Shown here: in pieces, positions 52,184-59,716 of the stretch
How positions within the stretch are numbered: the first letter of the stretch is position 1
Layout of the letters: the number at the start of each line of letters is the position of its first letter
Assembly (NCBI GenBank): GCA_035606355.1
Contig: DATNFO010000008.1
Coordinates: 79,991-143,990, forward strand
Reading direction: 5' to 3'
Length of the DNA stretch: 64,000 nt
From: Sulfopaludibacter sp035606355
GTDB taxonomy: Bacteria; Acidobacteriota; Terriglobia; Bryobacterales; Bryobacteraceae
The notes under the pieces: model-generated
The model's database searches: none
Seen by the model: only the letters and a program-made list of their open reading frames with translations
Told to the model about the DNA's origin: nothing
Program-made: the position numbers and the translations under genes

Positions 52184-52341
52184 TCGATTCGCCTTTCGAT
52201 GCACCTTTTACCGCTCCCTTACGGTCACGGCTCCGTTAGCAGCATCAACTACATACGGAGCCGTGACCGTGAGGGAGCGGTAAACGGTGCCGGGGATGCG
52301 AGGGCGTTTCGAATGCGACTAAAAAGCAATTCGATATTTTT
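52184..52341. repeat. Palindromic element, copy C
   Basis: Contains the 35-bp inverted repeat (52202-52236 with 52255-52289, two mismatches) around an 18-bp loop, preceded by tcgattcgcctttcgatg and followed by the conserved tail ending gcaattcgatattttt. Nearly the same as copy A. It starts one base after the mqnD-like stop and ends about 16 bp before the stop of the convergent DUF1501 gene. Confidence 0.88.
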
Positions 52342-52357
52342 AGCAGCCGCGCTCGCA

Positions 52358-53794
52358 CTAGGACAAGATTTCGTGGATCACGTTGCCTGATACGTCCGTT
52401 AAGCGGAAATCGCGGCCGCTGTATCGATAGGTCAGGCGTGTGTGGTCGATGCCCATGATGTGCAGAATCGTCGCGTGGATGTCGTGGACGTGGGTGGGCT
52501 TTTCGATCGCTTTGAAGCCGAATTCATCGGTGGCGCCGTAGATGGCTCCTCCTTTCACCGCGCCTCCGGCCAGCCACATCGTAAAACCGAACGGATTGTG
52601 ATCGCGGCCCGCGCCGGAACCTCCCGCGCCCGCGCCGATTTCCGCTACCGGCGTTCGTCCGAACTCCGATCCGCACACCACGAGCGTATCCTCCCACAAG
52701 CCGCGCGCCTTCAGATCCTTCAGCACGGCCGCGAACGGCTGGTCTGAATCCTTGGCATTCTTGCGGTGCTGGTTGATGTCCGAATGCGCGTCCCACGGGT
52801 CGCCCTTCGCGTAATACACCTGCACCATGCGCACGCCCTTCTCCACCAGGCGGACCGCGAGCATGCATCCGCGCGCCGTACTCCCGGGTCCGTACATCTT
52901 CTGATTCGCCGCCGATTCCTTTCGCAGGTCGAAGACCTCCGGCGCTTCGGTCTGCATGCGATACGCCGTCTCCATGCTTTGAATCGTGGCTTCGAGCTGC
53001 GGATCTTTGGCTTTCTCGCGCGCGTTCTGCAACTGGCTCAACTTCTCGAGCAGATCCAGTTCGCGGCGCTGCTCCGGCTGCGCGAATTTCTCGTTGTAGA
53101 TGTACTTGATCATCTCCTTGGGGTCGAAATCCGGTTCGATGAGGAGTTCGGCGGTCTGCCGGTCGCCTGGCTTATCGGAGATGTAGGAGCCCTGGTTCAT
53201 GGCGGGCAAAAAGGCGTTGCTCCACAGCGGCGGACCCACGGTGGTGGGCACATCGGGACAGAGCACGACGAAGCCAGGGAGATTCTTATTCTCCGTACCG
53301 AGCCCGTAGGTGAGCCAGGAACCAAGCGACGGCCGCCCCGCCTGGCTAAACCCGGTATTCATCATCAACATGGATGGTTCGTGGTTCGGAATGTCCGTGT
53401 ACACCGCCCGTATCCAGCAGATGTCGTCCGCCAGTTCGCCGAGATTCGGAAACAGCTCGCTCACTTCCATGCCGCACTGTCCGTATTTCTTGAACTGAAA
53501 CGGCGACCGCAGCAGCGTGCCCGTCTTCCGCTCCGTAGCGACGGCGCCGGTGGGCAGCGGCTGTCCGTGATACTTCTCCAGTGACGGTTTGTAATCGAAG
53601 CTGTCCACCTGCGAGAGGCCGCCGTTCATGAACAGAAAGATGACGTGCCTGGCGCGCGGCGTATGGTGCGGCTGTTGCGCGCGCGCCAGCGATTCGCCCA
53701 CGACGCCTGCGAACGCCATCATGCCGAAGCCGCCGCCCATGCGGCAGAGTGCTTCGCGGCGAGTCAACGGTCTGCGCGCTTTGTGGGATGTCAT
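52358..53794 (-). CDS. DUF1501 domain-containing secreted protein
   Basis: A 478-residue protein of the DUF1501 family, sulfatase-like in fold. A twin-arginine-type N-terminus (RRPLTRREALCRMGGGFGMM) predicts export in folded form. Family segments: HVIFLFMNGGLSQVDSFDYK, GVRMVQVYYAKGDPWDAHSD, TLVVCGSEFGRTPV, DHNPFGFTMWLAGGAVKGGA, and HATILHIMGIDHTRLTYRYS near the end. In Planctomycetes and Acidobacteria it is almost always paired with a DUF1549/DUF1553 cytochrome protein, as here; the pair is probably an extracytoplasmic complex acting on unknown substrates. Starts 7 bp after the neighbouring gene. Confidence 0.92.
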   Translation of the reverse strand: MTSHKARRPLTRREALCRMGGGFGMMAFAGVVGESLARAQQPHHTPRARHVIFLFMNGGLSQVDSFDYKPSLEKYHGQPLPTGAVATERKTGTLLRSPFQFKKYGQCGMEVSELFPNLGELADDICWIRAVYTDIPNHEPSMLMMNTGFSQAGRPSLGSWLTYGLGTENKNLPGFVVLCPDVPTTVGPPLWSNAFLPAMNQGSYISDKPGDRQTAELLIEPDFDPKEMIKYIYNEKFAQPEQRRELDLLEKLSQLQNAREKAKDPQLEATIQSMETAYRMQTEAPEVFDLRKESAANQKMYGPGSTARGCMLAVRLVEKGVRMVQVYYAKGDPWDAHSDINQHRKNAKDSDQPFAAVLKDLKARGLWEDTLVVCGSEFGRTPVAEIGAGAGGSGAGRDHNPFGFTMWLAGGAVKGGAIYGATDEFGFKAIEKPTHVHDIHATILHIMGIDHTRLTYRYSGRDFRLTDVSGNVIHEILS

Positions 53795-53801
53795 GCTGAC
53801 C

Positions 53802-56777
53802 TCAATCGATGTATAAAAATTCGTTGGAACTGAGCAGGACCTTCACGTACCGGCCCCATGTTGTCACCGGCAGCAGCGGTTTCTTCGCGGGCTTACTGTC
53901 GTCCGCGGCCGCGCCCTTCACACCGGCCATCATGCCCATGGCCTCTTCTTCGGCATCGCCGTCTTTCTTCGGCTTCTTCGGTTTCGGCGGCGCATCCTTC
54001 TCTTTTTCGGCGGCGGCCTTGCGTTCTTCGTACGCTTTCAGCGGCTCCTGGCTCAGGTACTCGTTGCCGAGCTTTAGTTCATCAGCCGTGGCGTCACGGC
54101 CCAACGCCAGCCGGTAAACCTTCTGAATTTTCGCGTCCGTATCGGTTTCCGCGGCGACCCTCCCGGCCAACTCTTCGGCCTGCTGCTGCACGAAATCGCT
54201 ATTCATGAAGAAGAGCCGCTGGAGGGGCACGTTGGTGGTGAAGCGCTGCTCGGCGCTGATGTTCGGCGAGGGGAAATCGAAGAGCTGCAGATATTCATCC
54301 AGCCGGTAGCGGCTCACCTTTCCGTAGACCGTGCGGCGCTTGTACTGCGGCGTGAGAGGCTCGGAAGGGCCGTAGAGTTTGTTATCCAGTTCGCCGGAAA
54401 CAGAGAGCATCGAATCGCGGATCTGCTCCGCATCCATGCGCCGCCGGTTGAACCGCCAGTAGAATCGATTGCCGGAGTCCTTATCCGAGCATGCCTGGCA
54501 AAATTCGTTGCTCATCTGGTACACAGAGCTCAGCATAATTGCGCGATGAAGCTGCTTGATGGACATTCCGTGATCGCGAAAATATGCGGCGAGATACTCC
54601 AGCAGTTCCGGATGCACCGGGCGCTCACCGGTCTGGCCGAAGTTGCTCGGCGTATCCACGATACCTGTTCCGAAATGACCTTTCCAGATGCGGTTCACAA
54701 GCACGCGCAGCGTTAGCGGCTGGGTGAGAATGGCGTCCGCCAGCTGCATCCGGCCGCTTCCCTGCGTGAAGTGAAGGGGGCCCTCGGTCGGCGATAGCAC
54801 GGAGAGAAATCCGCGCGGCACTTCATCGCCGAGATTGAATGGATTGCCGCGGACATTCACTTTCAGATTCGCGGGCTGCGGGAGGTCGGCGACTCCGTGG
54901 ACGAACGGATACTGCGGACCCAAGGCCTTTTTCGCCGACTCGACGTCTTCCCGCAGCGCCTTCAGGTAGGCGCGTTTGTCGCCATCGAGGTGGCGCTCCA
55001 TGCCCCAGCCTCGAAACAGCAGAAGTCCGGGTTTGGGTTCGTCGCCGGTCCCCGGGAGAAACGGTTCGTCGAGATCCTCACGGTAGACGTCTTGCCAAAG
55101 CTTCATCCGCTCCGGCTCCATGGCGCGCAGTTCGACGCCGCAGCCGGGGCAGAAATCATCGTTTGTTTTAAAGTCACTCGGCTTAAAGACGGGTTCGCGT
55201 TTCTTGAAGCCGGGGAGCGCCTTGGTGAGCCGCACTTCGTTCTCGTCGTCTACCTCTTTGCGTTCCACGAGCACGCTCCACAACAGCGCCTGGAATTCAT
55301 CGGCGAGCTTCTTCGCCTCTTCCTCCGTGCCGCCCTTGGCGATCATCGCCTGCCACTTGCCCAGATACGAATAATGCCGCGGAGGGCGCGCCAGGAACTT
55401 CAGCCAGCGCTCCATCAATTCGTAATCGAGCTTGTCCTCGTCGATCACCTTCTCGAGCTTCTCTTTGGGCTCGCCGGTGACGCGCCATGCGGCCGTCATG
55501 TACTTCGCGGCCTGCAACGTGAGGGTGTGCGACAACTCCTCGCTCTCATGCTGCGTGAATTCGCTCAGGATGCGCTGCCGCACCTTGAGTGCGCGCTCGT
55601 TCTTGTCGTACTCTTCGGCCACGTTTTTCGGGACGCGCGGGTACTCCTTGTAATCCGTGCTCGCGAAGACGCCGCCCAGCGCATAGTAGTCCGTGGTGGG
55701 AATGGGATCGTACTTATGATCGTGGCAGCGCGCGCAGCCCGCGGTGAGCCCGAGAAATCCACGACTCACCACATCCACGCGATCGTTGCGCGCATCGGCC
55801 GCCGTGATCTCAACCGCGCCGTTGTCGTAAAACCACGGACCCTGCCCGAGAAAGCCGAGCGCGGGCAACATGCGCGCCTGCTGTGCTTCCGGCATGAAAT
55901 CGGCCGCAAGCTGCGCCTTCACAAACTGATCGTACGGAAGATCGTCATTGAACGCCTGGATCACCCAGTCGCGATAGAGATATGCGTTGGGATACGGATT
56001 GTAGCCGCGGCCCTTGGGGTCCAGACTGCGGTAGTCGTCTTCGCCGAAGCGCGCGACATCCAGCCACATGCGTCCCCAGCGTTCTCCATAATGCGGCGAT
56101 TCCAGCAGGCGGTCGATCACCTTGGCGAAAGCATCCGGCGATTTGTCTTTCTCGAAAGCTTCGATCTCTTCGAAGGTAGGCGGCAGGCCCGTGAGGTCAA
56201 GCGTTGCGCGGCGAATCAACGTGCGGCGTTCCGCCGGGCCCGCCGGACCGAGACCTTCCTTTTCGAGGCGCGCCAGCACGAACCGGTCAATATCCGTGCG
56301 CGCCCATTTGGCGTTCTTGGGAGCGGGCGCCGGCGTTGGATGCAGCGGCTGAAAACTCCAGAACGCGCGCTGCTGCGGCGTGATGGTGTATTTACCGGCG
56401 CCCGGCGCAACGGTGGTGTTCGCGTCCGCGGGCCAGAATGCGCCGTCCTTCACCCACGCGACCAGATCGTCGATTTGCGCCGCCGTCAGCTTGCCTCGCA
56501 TCGGCATTTTCAAGGCGCCGGTCTGGCGAACCGCTGCGATCATCAGACTTTTTTCGGGATCTCCCGGCACAATGGCCGGACCGGATTTGCCGCCCTTGAG
56601 CAGCGCTTCCTTCGAATCTACGCGCAGCCCGCCGAGCGCCGACGTGGTGTGACACGAATAGCACGCCGTCGCGAGAAGCGGCCGGACCTTCGATTCGAAA
56701 AAGACGCTGTCGCCGGGCGCGGCCGCGCAGGCCACACCGGCAAACGCAAGGACCCCCATTGCCCTGGCGCTCATCAT
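53802..56777 (-). CDS. PSD1/DUF1549/DUF1553 protein with N-terminal cytochrome c domain
   Basis: A 991-residue secreted protein. Signal peptide (~1-20), then a planctomycete-type cytochrome c domain with the haem motif CYSCH at residues 39-43 and a KMPM Met ligand, then DUF1549 (RRATLDLTGLPPTFEEIEAF, WLDVARFGEDDYRSLDPKGR) and DUF1553 at the C-terminus (LTLRVLVNRIWKGHFGTGIV, DAEQIRDSMLSVSGELDNK). An acidic and Pro/Lys-rich linker (PPKPKKPKKDGDAEEEA) lies near the end. GGAGGGG precedes the ATG at 56777; ATG 56774 fits almost as well. The haem suggests electron transfer from a sugar- or sulfate-ester-related reaction by the partner DUF1501 protein, but this is inference. Confidence 0.93.
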   Translation of the reverse strand: MMSARAMGVLAFAGVACAAAPGDSVFFESKVRPLLATACYSCHTTSALGGLRVDSKEALLKGGKSGPAIVPGDPEKSLMIAAVRQTGALKMPMRGKLTAAQIDDLVAWVKDGAFWPADANTTVAPGAGKYTITPQQRAFWSFQPLHPTPAPAPKNAKWARTDIDRFVLARLEKEGLGPAGPAERRTLIRRATLDLTGLPPTFEEIEAFEKDKSPDAFAKVIDRLLESPHYGERWGRMWLDVARFGEDDYRSLDPKGRGYNPYPNAYLYRDWVIQAFNDDLPYDQFVKAQLAADFMPEAQQARMLPALGFLGQGPWFYDNGAVEITAADARNDRVDVVSRGFLGLTAGCARCHDHKYDPIPTTDYYALGGVFASTDYKEYPRVPKNVAEEYDKNERALKVRQRILSEFTQHESEELSHTLTLQAAKYMTAAWRVTGEPKEKLEKVIDEDKLDYELMERWLKFLARPPRHYSYLGKWQAMIAKGGTEEEAKKLADEFQALLWSVLVERKEVDDENEVRLTKALPGFKKREPVFKPSDFKTNDDFCPGCGVELRAMEPERMKLWQDVYREDLDEPFLPGTGDEPKPGLLLFRGWGMERHLDGDKRAYLKALREDVESAKKALGPQYPFVHGVADLPQPANLKVNVRGNPFNLGDEVPRGFLSVLSPTEGPLHFTQGSGRMQLADAILTQPLTLRVLVNRIWKGHFGTGIVDTPSNFGQTGERPVHPELLEYLAAYFRDHGMSIKQLHRAIMLSSVYQMSNEFCQACSDKDSGNRFYWRFNRRRMDAEQIRDSMLSVSGELDNKLYGPSEPLTPQYKRRTVYGKVSRYRLDEYLQLFDFPSPNISAEQRFTTNVPLQRLFFMNSDFVQQQAEELAGRVAAETDTDAKIQKVYRLALGRDATADELKLGNEYLSQEPLKAYEERKAAAEKEKDAPPKPKKPKKDGDAEEEAMGMMAGVKGAAADDSKPAKKPLLPVTTWGRYVKVLLSSNEFLYID

Positions 56778-56818
56778 TTCCCCTCCGTTTCGCGACGGTA
56801 CAGGGTAGTATAGCTCGC

Positions 56819-57754
56819 ATGAAGACTCTCCGGATTGTGGCGGTTGCGACCGTGTTGGGGTGGGCCGCGGCGCCTCACATTCCTCTGGCGAAGATCACGC
56901 CCGAGGCCACATTCGATGTGCCGAAAGCGCCCGATTGGATGGCTATCGACGAATCCGTCTGGGTGTCGCACGCGCCGGAAGACGTCATTACGCGCATCGA
57001 TCCAAAGGCCAACAAAGTGGTGGAGCAGGTGAAGACCGGGAAACGGCCCTGCTCCGGCCTGGCTGCGGGATTCGGCAGCTTATGGGTTCCCAACTGCGGC
57101 GACCAGACCGTCACTCGCATCGACCTCAAGACCGGAAAAGTGACTGCCACCTTCTCTATGCCCGTGCCCGACTCCGAAGGCGGCATCGCGGCCGGCGCAG
57201 GCAGCATCTGGATGATCACCGATAAGAAAGGAACGCTGTCGCGCATCGATCCTTCGAACAACAAAGTGGTCGCGGAGATCCGCCTGCCGGCCGGCTCTTT
57301 CAACGTGAATTTCGGCGACGGCGCCGTTTGGGCGACCAGCACGACCGCGAACGTGCTGACGCGAGTCGACCCGGCAACCAACCTCGTGACGGAAACTATT
57401 CCCGTGGGAAAAACGCCGCGTTTCTTCGCGATCGGAGAAGGGGCTGTGTGGGTGCTGAATCAGGGGGACGGTTCGGTCAGCCGCGTGGATCTCAAAACGA
57501 ACAAGGTGGTGGAAACGATCAAAGCGGGAGTTCCGGGCGAGGGAGGGGACATCGCCGCCGGAGGAGGGTCGGTATGGGTGACGGTGTTGGCCATGCCTCT
57601 TACGCGCATCGATCCGGCCACGAATAAAGTGGCCCAACAGTTCTCGGGAGAGGGTGGGGACGCCGTCCGTTTCGGTCTCGGCTCCGTCTGGCTCACGCAT
57701 CTGAAAGGCGGAAAGGTCTGGCGTTTCGACCCCAAACGCATCGAAGCGCAGTAG
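56819..57754 (+). CDS. Secreted YncE-like / virginiamycin-lyase-like beta-propeller
   Basis: A 311-residue secreted beta-propeller. Signal peptide (RIVAVATVLGWAAA), then seven similar blades such as VTRIDLKTGKVTATFSMPVP, GTLSRIDPSNNKVVAEIRLP, NVLTRVDPATNLVTETIPVG and SVSRVDLKTNKVVETIKAGV. It resembles YncE and virginiamycin B lyase propellers, but the catalytic His of the lyase was not identified, so a binding role is more likely. Divergent from the PSD1 gene (41 bp between starts), with a possible -10 (TAGTAT) close to the ATG, so the transcript could be nearly leaderless. Confidence 0.85.
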   Translation: MKTLRIVAVATVLGWAAAPHIPLAKITPEATFDVPKAPDWMAIDESVWVSHAPEDVITRIDPKANKVVEQVKTGKRPCSGLAAGFGSLWVPNCGDQTVTRIDLKTGKVTATFSMPVPDSEGGIAAGAGSIWMITDKKGTLSRIDPSNNKVVAEIRLPAGSFNVNFGDGAVWATSTTANVLTRVDPATNLVTETIPVGKTPRFFAIGEGAVWVLNQGDGSVSRVDLKTNKVVETIKAGVPGEGGDIAAGGGSVWVTVLAMPLTRIDPATNKVAQQFSGEGGDAVRFGLGSVWLTHLKGGKVWRFDPKRIEAQ

Positions 57755-57789
57755 CGACTGGCCATTTCACCCTTAATCCGCGAGCAGTC

Positions 57790-57840
57790 GCGCTCCGCGT
57801 GACCCGACAGGAAGGATTCCTGTCGGCACGTGGGGAGCGG
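57790..57840. repeat. Palindromic intergenic element
   Basis: Inner stem ccgacaggaa (57804-57813) with ttcctgtcgg (57817-57826), loop gga, flanked by outer arms cgctccgcgtg and cacgtggggagcg that also pair in part. The left flank agtcgcgctccgcg resembles the flank of the palindrome at 58045. Lies between the propeller stop and a gene remnant. Confidence 0.7.
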
Positions 57841-57852
57841 AGCTCGCCTGGT

Positions 57853-58029
57853 CTACTTTGCTATCTTGGCCGCCGCCCTGAGGGTCAGCACCACGAACGT
57901 GAGTGTGCCATTCGTGCAGCCCGCATTAGGCAGCGTGGGCGACCCGGCCACAAACAGGTTTTCGTGATCGTGCGTGCGGCCGTAGCTGTCGCAGATGCTC
58001 GTCGCGGGATCGTTGCCCATGCGGCAGCC
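57853..58029 (-). pseudogene. C-terminal fragment of a GMC oxidoreductase
   Basis: Read on the minus strand from 58029 to the TAG at 57853-57855, the sequence encodes GCRMGNDPATSICDSYGRTH, DHENLFVAGSPTLPNAGCTN and GTLTFVVLTLRAAAKIAK. This is the conserved C-terminal signature of flavin-dependent GMC oxidoreductases, where HDHENLFVAG and the NGTLTF segment hold the active-site region. Everything upstream of CRMG is missing and is replaced by palindromic repeat sequence, so the gene is a remnant of about 58 codons. Its stop lies between the beta-propeller and CDF genes. Confidence 0.8.
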
Positions 58030-58044
58030 GCGCTCCGCGCGCCT

Positions 58045-58068
58045 GGTACCGGCCAGGAGGCCGGTACC
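58045..58068. repeat. Second palindrome, cutting the GMC remnant
   Basis: ggtaccggcc (58045-58054), loop agga, ggccggtacc (58059-58068): a perfect 10-bp stem. It lies just upstream of the surviving GMC coding part, with cagccgcgctccgcgcgcc to its left matching the flank of the palindrome at 57790. It ends 4 bp before the CDF transporter's stop codon. Confidence 0.75.
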
Positions 58069-58071
58069 TAC

Positions 58072-59049
58072 TTACAGCGCGGACGAGCGGATAGCTTCGG
58101 CTTCGATAAAGATGTGCGTCACTTTGGGATATTCCGCGCGCACCGCCCTCTCGATGCGCTGAATCGCGTCCGCGACGGCGCGTGAAGCCAGTCCGTCGCG
58201 AAACTGGATCTCCACCGCGAGCAATACCGAATCCGGCCCGAAATGTACCGTCAAGGGCGTATTCACCGCCCGCACATCGGGATCTGCGTGCAGAATGTCG
58301 CGGATTCTCAGCCGCATCGGTTTGCCGACGGACTCTCCGGTAAGGAGTCCGCGGCTCTCGCGTACCAAAACGAACGCCACGGCCGAGAGGAGCAGGCCGA
58401 TGAGGATGGACGCAATTCCATCGAAGACCGGCATGTGCAGGAGATCCGACAGGAGAATGCCGAAGAAGGCGAACGAAAGGCCGATGAGATCGCTGATATC
58501 TTCCAGCACCACCGTGAAGAGAGTGGGGTCCGTCGATACGTGTACAACTTGCAGCAGGGTGCAATCTGGAAAGAGCTTGCGCATTTGCCGGTAACCCACG
58601 ACAAAGCTGGCGCCTTCGAACACGCCCGCAAGCGCGAGCACGATGTAGTTCCACATGGAGGCTTCCGGCGCGATCGGGTGCAGGATCCGCTGGACGCCTT
58701 CATAGATCGATACCGCGCCGCCGCCCGTGAAGATCAGCAGCGACACAATCAGCGTCCAGAAGTAAAGCTCCTGACCATGGCCGAACGGGTGCATTTCATC
58801 CGGCGGCTGGGATGCGCGGTGTTTGCCGTACAACAACAAGAGCTCGTCGGACGTATCGATGAGCGAGTGCAGCCCTTCGGAAAACATGCCGGAGCTGCCG
58901 GTGACCGCCGCAGCAATCAATTTCGTGGCGGAAACGGCAATGCCGCCGGCCAGGGCAGCGTAAATCGGGGCTGATGAGGAACGCACGGCGACTACCTGAT
59001 TCCCATGCAGTTCGCTTGCCGTAGCGTGCGGACAGGCATTCACTTGCAA
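58072..59049 (-). CDS. Cation diffusion facilitator family transporter
   Basis: A 325-residue proton-coupled metal exporter of the CDF family. Six membrane helices are expected; the second carries LIDTSDELLLLYGKHRASQP and is followed by PDEMHPFGHGQELYFWTLIV, the CDF signature with the HPFGHG metal-site motif. A cytoplasmic C-terminal domain (VTHIFIEAEAI) follows. The N-terminus is uncertain: the ATG at 59049 adds ~28 residues before the first helix, and a nearby GTG could be used instead. With the RND operon at 22-27 kb it forms a second metal-export system in the window. Confidence 0.88.
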   Translation of the reverse strand: MQVNACPHATASELHGNQVVAVRSSSAPIYAALAGGIAVSATKLIAAAVTGSSGMFSEGLHSLIDTSDELLLLYGKHRASQPPDEMHPFGHGQELYFWTLIVSLLIFTGGGAVSIYEGVQRILHPIAPEASMWNYIVLALAGVFEGASFVVGYRQMRKLFPDCTLLQVVHVSTDPTLFTVVLEDISDLIGLSFAFFGILLSDLLHMPVFDGIASILIGLLLSAVAFVLVRESRGLLTGESVGKPMRLRIRDILHADPDVRAVNTPLTVHFGPDSVLLAVEIQFRDGLASRAVADAIQRIERAVRAEYPKVTHIFIEAEAIRSSAL

Positions 59050-59070
59050 CGGCCGGCTGCCGGGCGGCAG

Positions 59071-59661
59071 CTACTTTACGCCCTTACTGGGATCCCACCA
59101 TCCTTGTTCCTTGCGGATGAGAATAATCTGACCGGTGTGATAGGCGTTGTGCGTCGCGATGTGGCTGATGGTTGACGCGATTTTCTTCAACTGATTCTCG
59201 TCAGCCCGCTGTACCAGCGCTTCCACTTCCGTCAGGACAGAGTTGAGGTCCCGAACAGTGGCCGCCCAGTTCGTTGCATTGAAAGCGTTGAAGGTTTCGT
59301 TATTGTTTCCATCGTAGGCATCCGCTTTCTCACCCTTCAGGTTCTGCAGTTGGCGCCGGTTCCAAAAGAGCAGGTGATTTGCTAATTGACCGATGGAATG
59401 GTTTGCTTTGTCATGAGTCCACGAGGCTTGTGCAGGCGTGAGATCGCTCAAGGCGATCTGAACGGGAACGAACCACTCTTCGTGATCGTGGGTAGATCGC
59501 AGTTCGCCGAGCAGAAGAGCCCGCAAATCCTGGGCATGGAGGACCGTAGAAGAAGAGAGGAGCAAATATGCGCTCATGGTTCCCAAGAGGATCCGTGCGG
59601 CTATACCACGAGGCGCGAGTCTCGCGATTCCGTTGAGCTGGCTGCTTGGTTTAGTTCGCAT
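59071..59661 (-). CDS. Secreted DinB-like protein
   Basis: A 196-residue protein. The N-terminus (RILLGTMSAYLLLSSSTVLHA) is a signal peptide or membrane anchor, which is unusual for the family. The DinB four-helix fold is clear in residues ~40-190: His in LRSTHDHEEWFVPVQIALSD, LANHLLFWNRRQLQNLKGEK, and the C-terminal ISHIATHNAYHTGQIILIRK, giving the three His typical of metal-binding DinB proteins. ATG at 59661 is preceded by GAGGGTG; a longer frame to 59691 is less likely. Divergent from the helicase (55 bp). Function unknown; not the DNA polymerase DinB. Confidence 0.8.
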   Translation of the reverse strand: MRTKPSSQLNGIARLAPRGIAARILLGTMSAYLLLSSSTVLHAQDLRALLLGELRSTHDHEEWFVPVQIALSDLTPAQASWTHDKANHSIGQLANHLLFWNRRQLQNLKGEKADAYDGNNNETFNAFNATNWAATVRDLNSVLTEVEALVQRADENQLKKIASTISHIATHNAYHTGQIILIRKEQGWWDPSKGVK

Positions 59662-59716
59662 TGGATCACCCTCAAAAGTATATCCCGGCACTCGCCAACC
59701 TTATACTGAAAACGGG

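Noticed and set aside
57926..58654. 242-codon minus-strand frame overlapping the CDF gene and the GMC remnant
   Set aside because: Out of frame with both; the CDF frame carries the HPFGHG motif and the GMC signature reads in another frame. It is a composition shadow.
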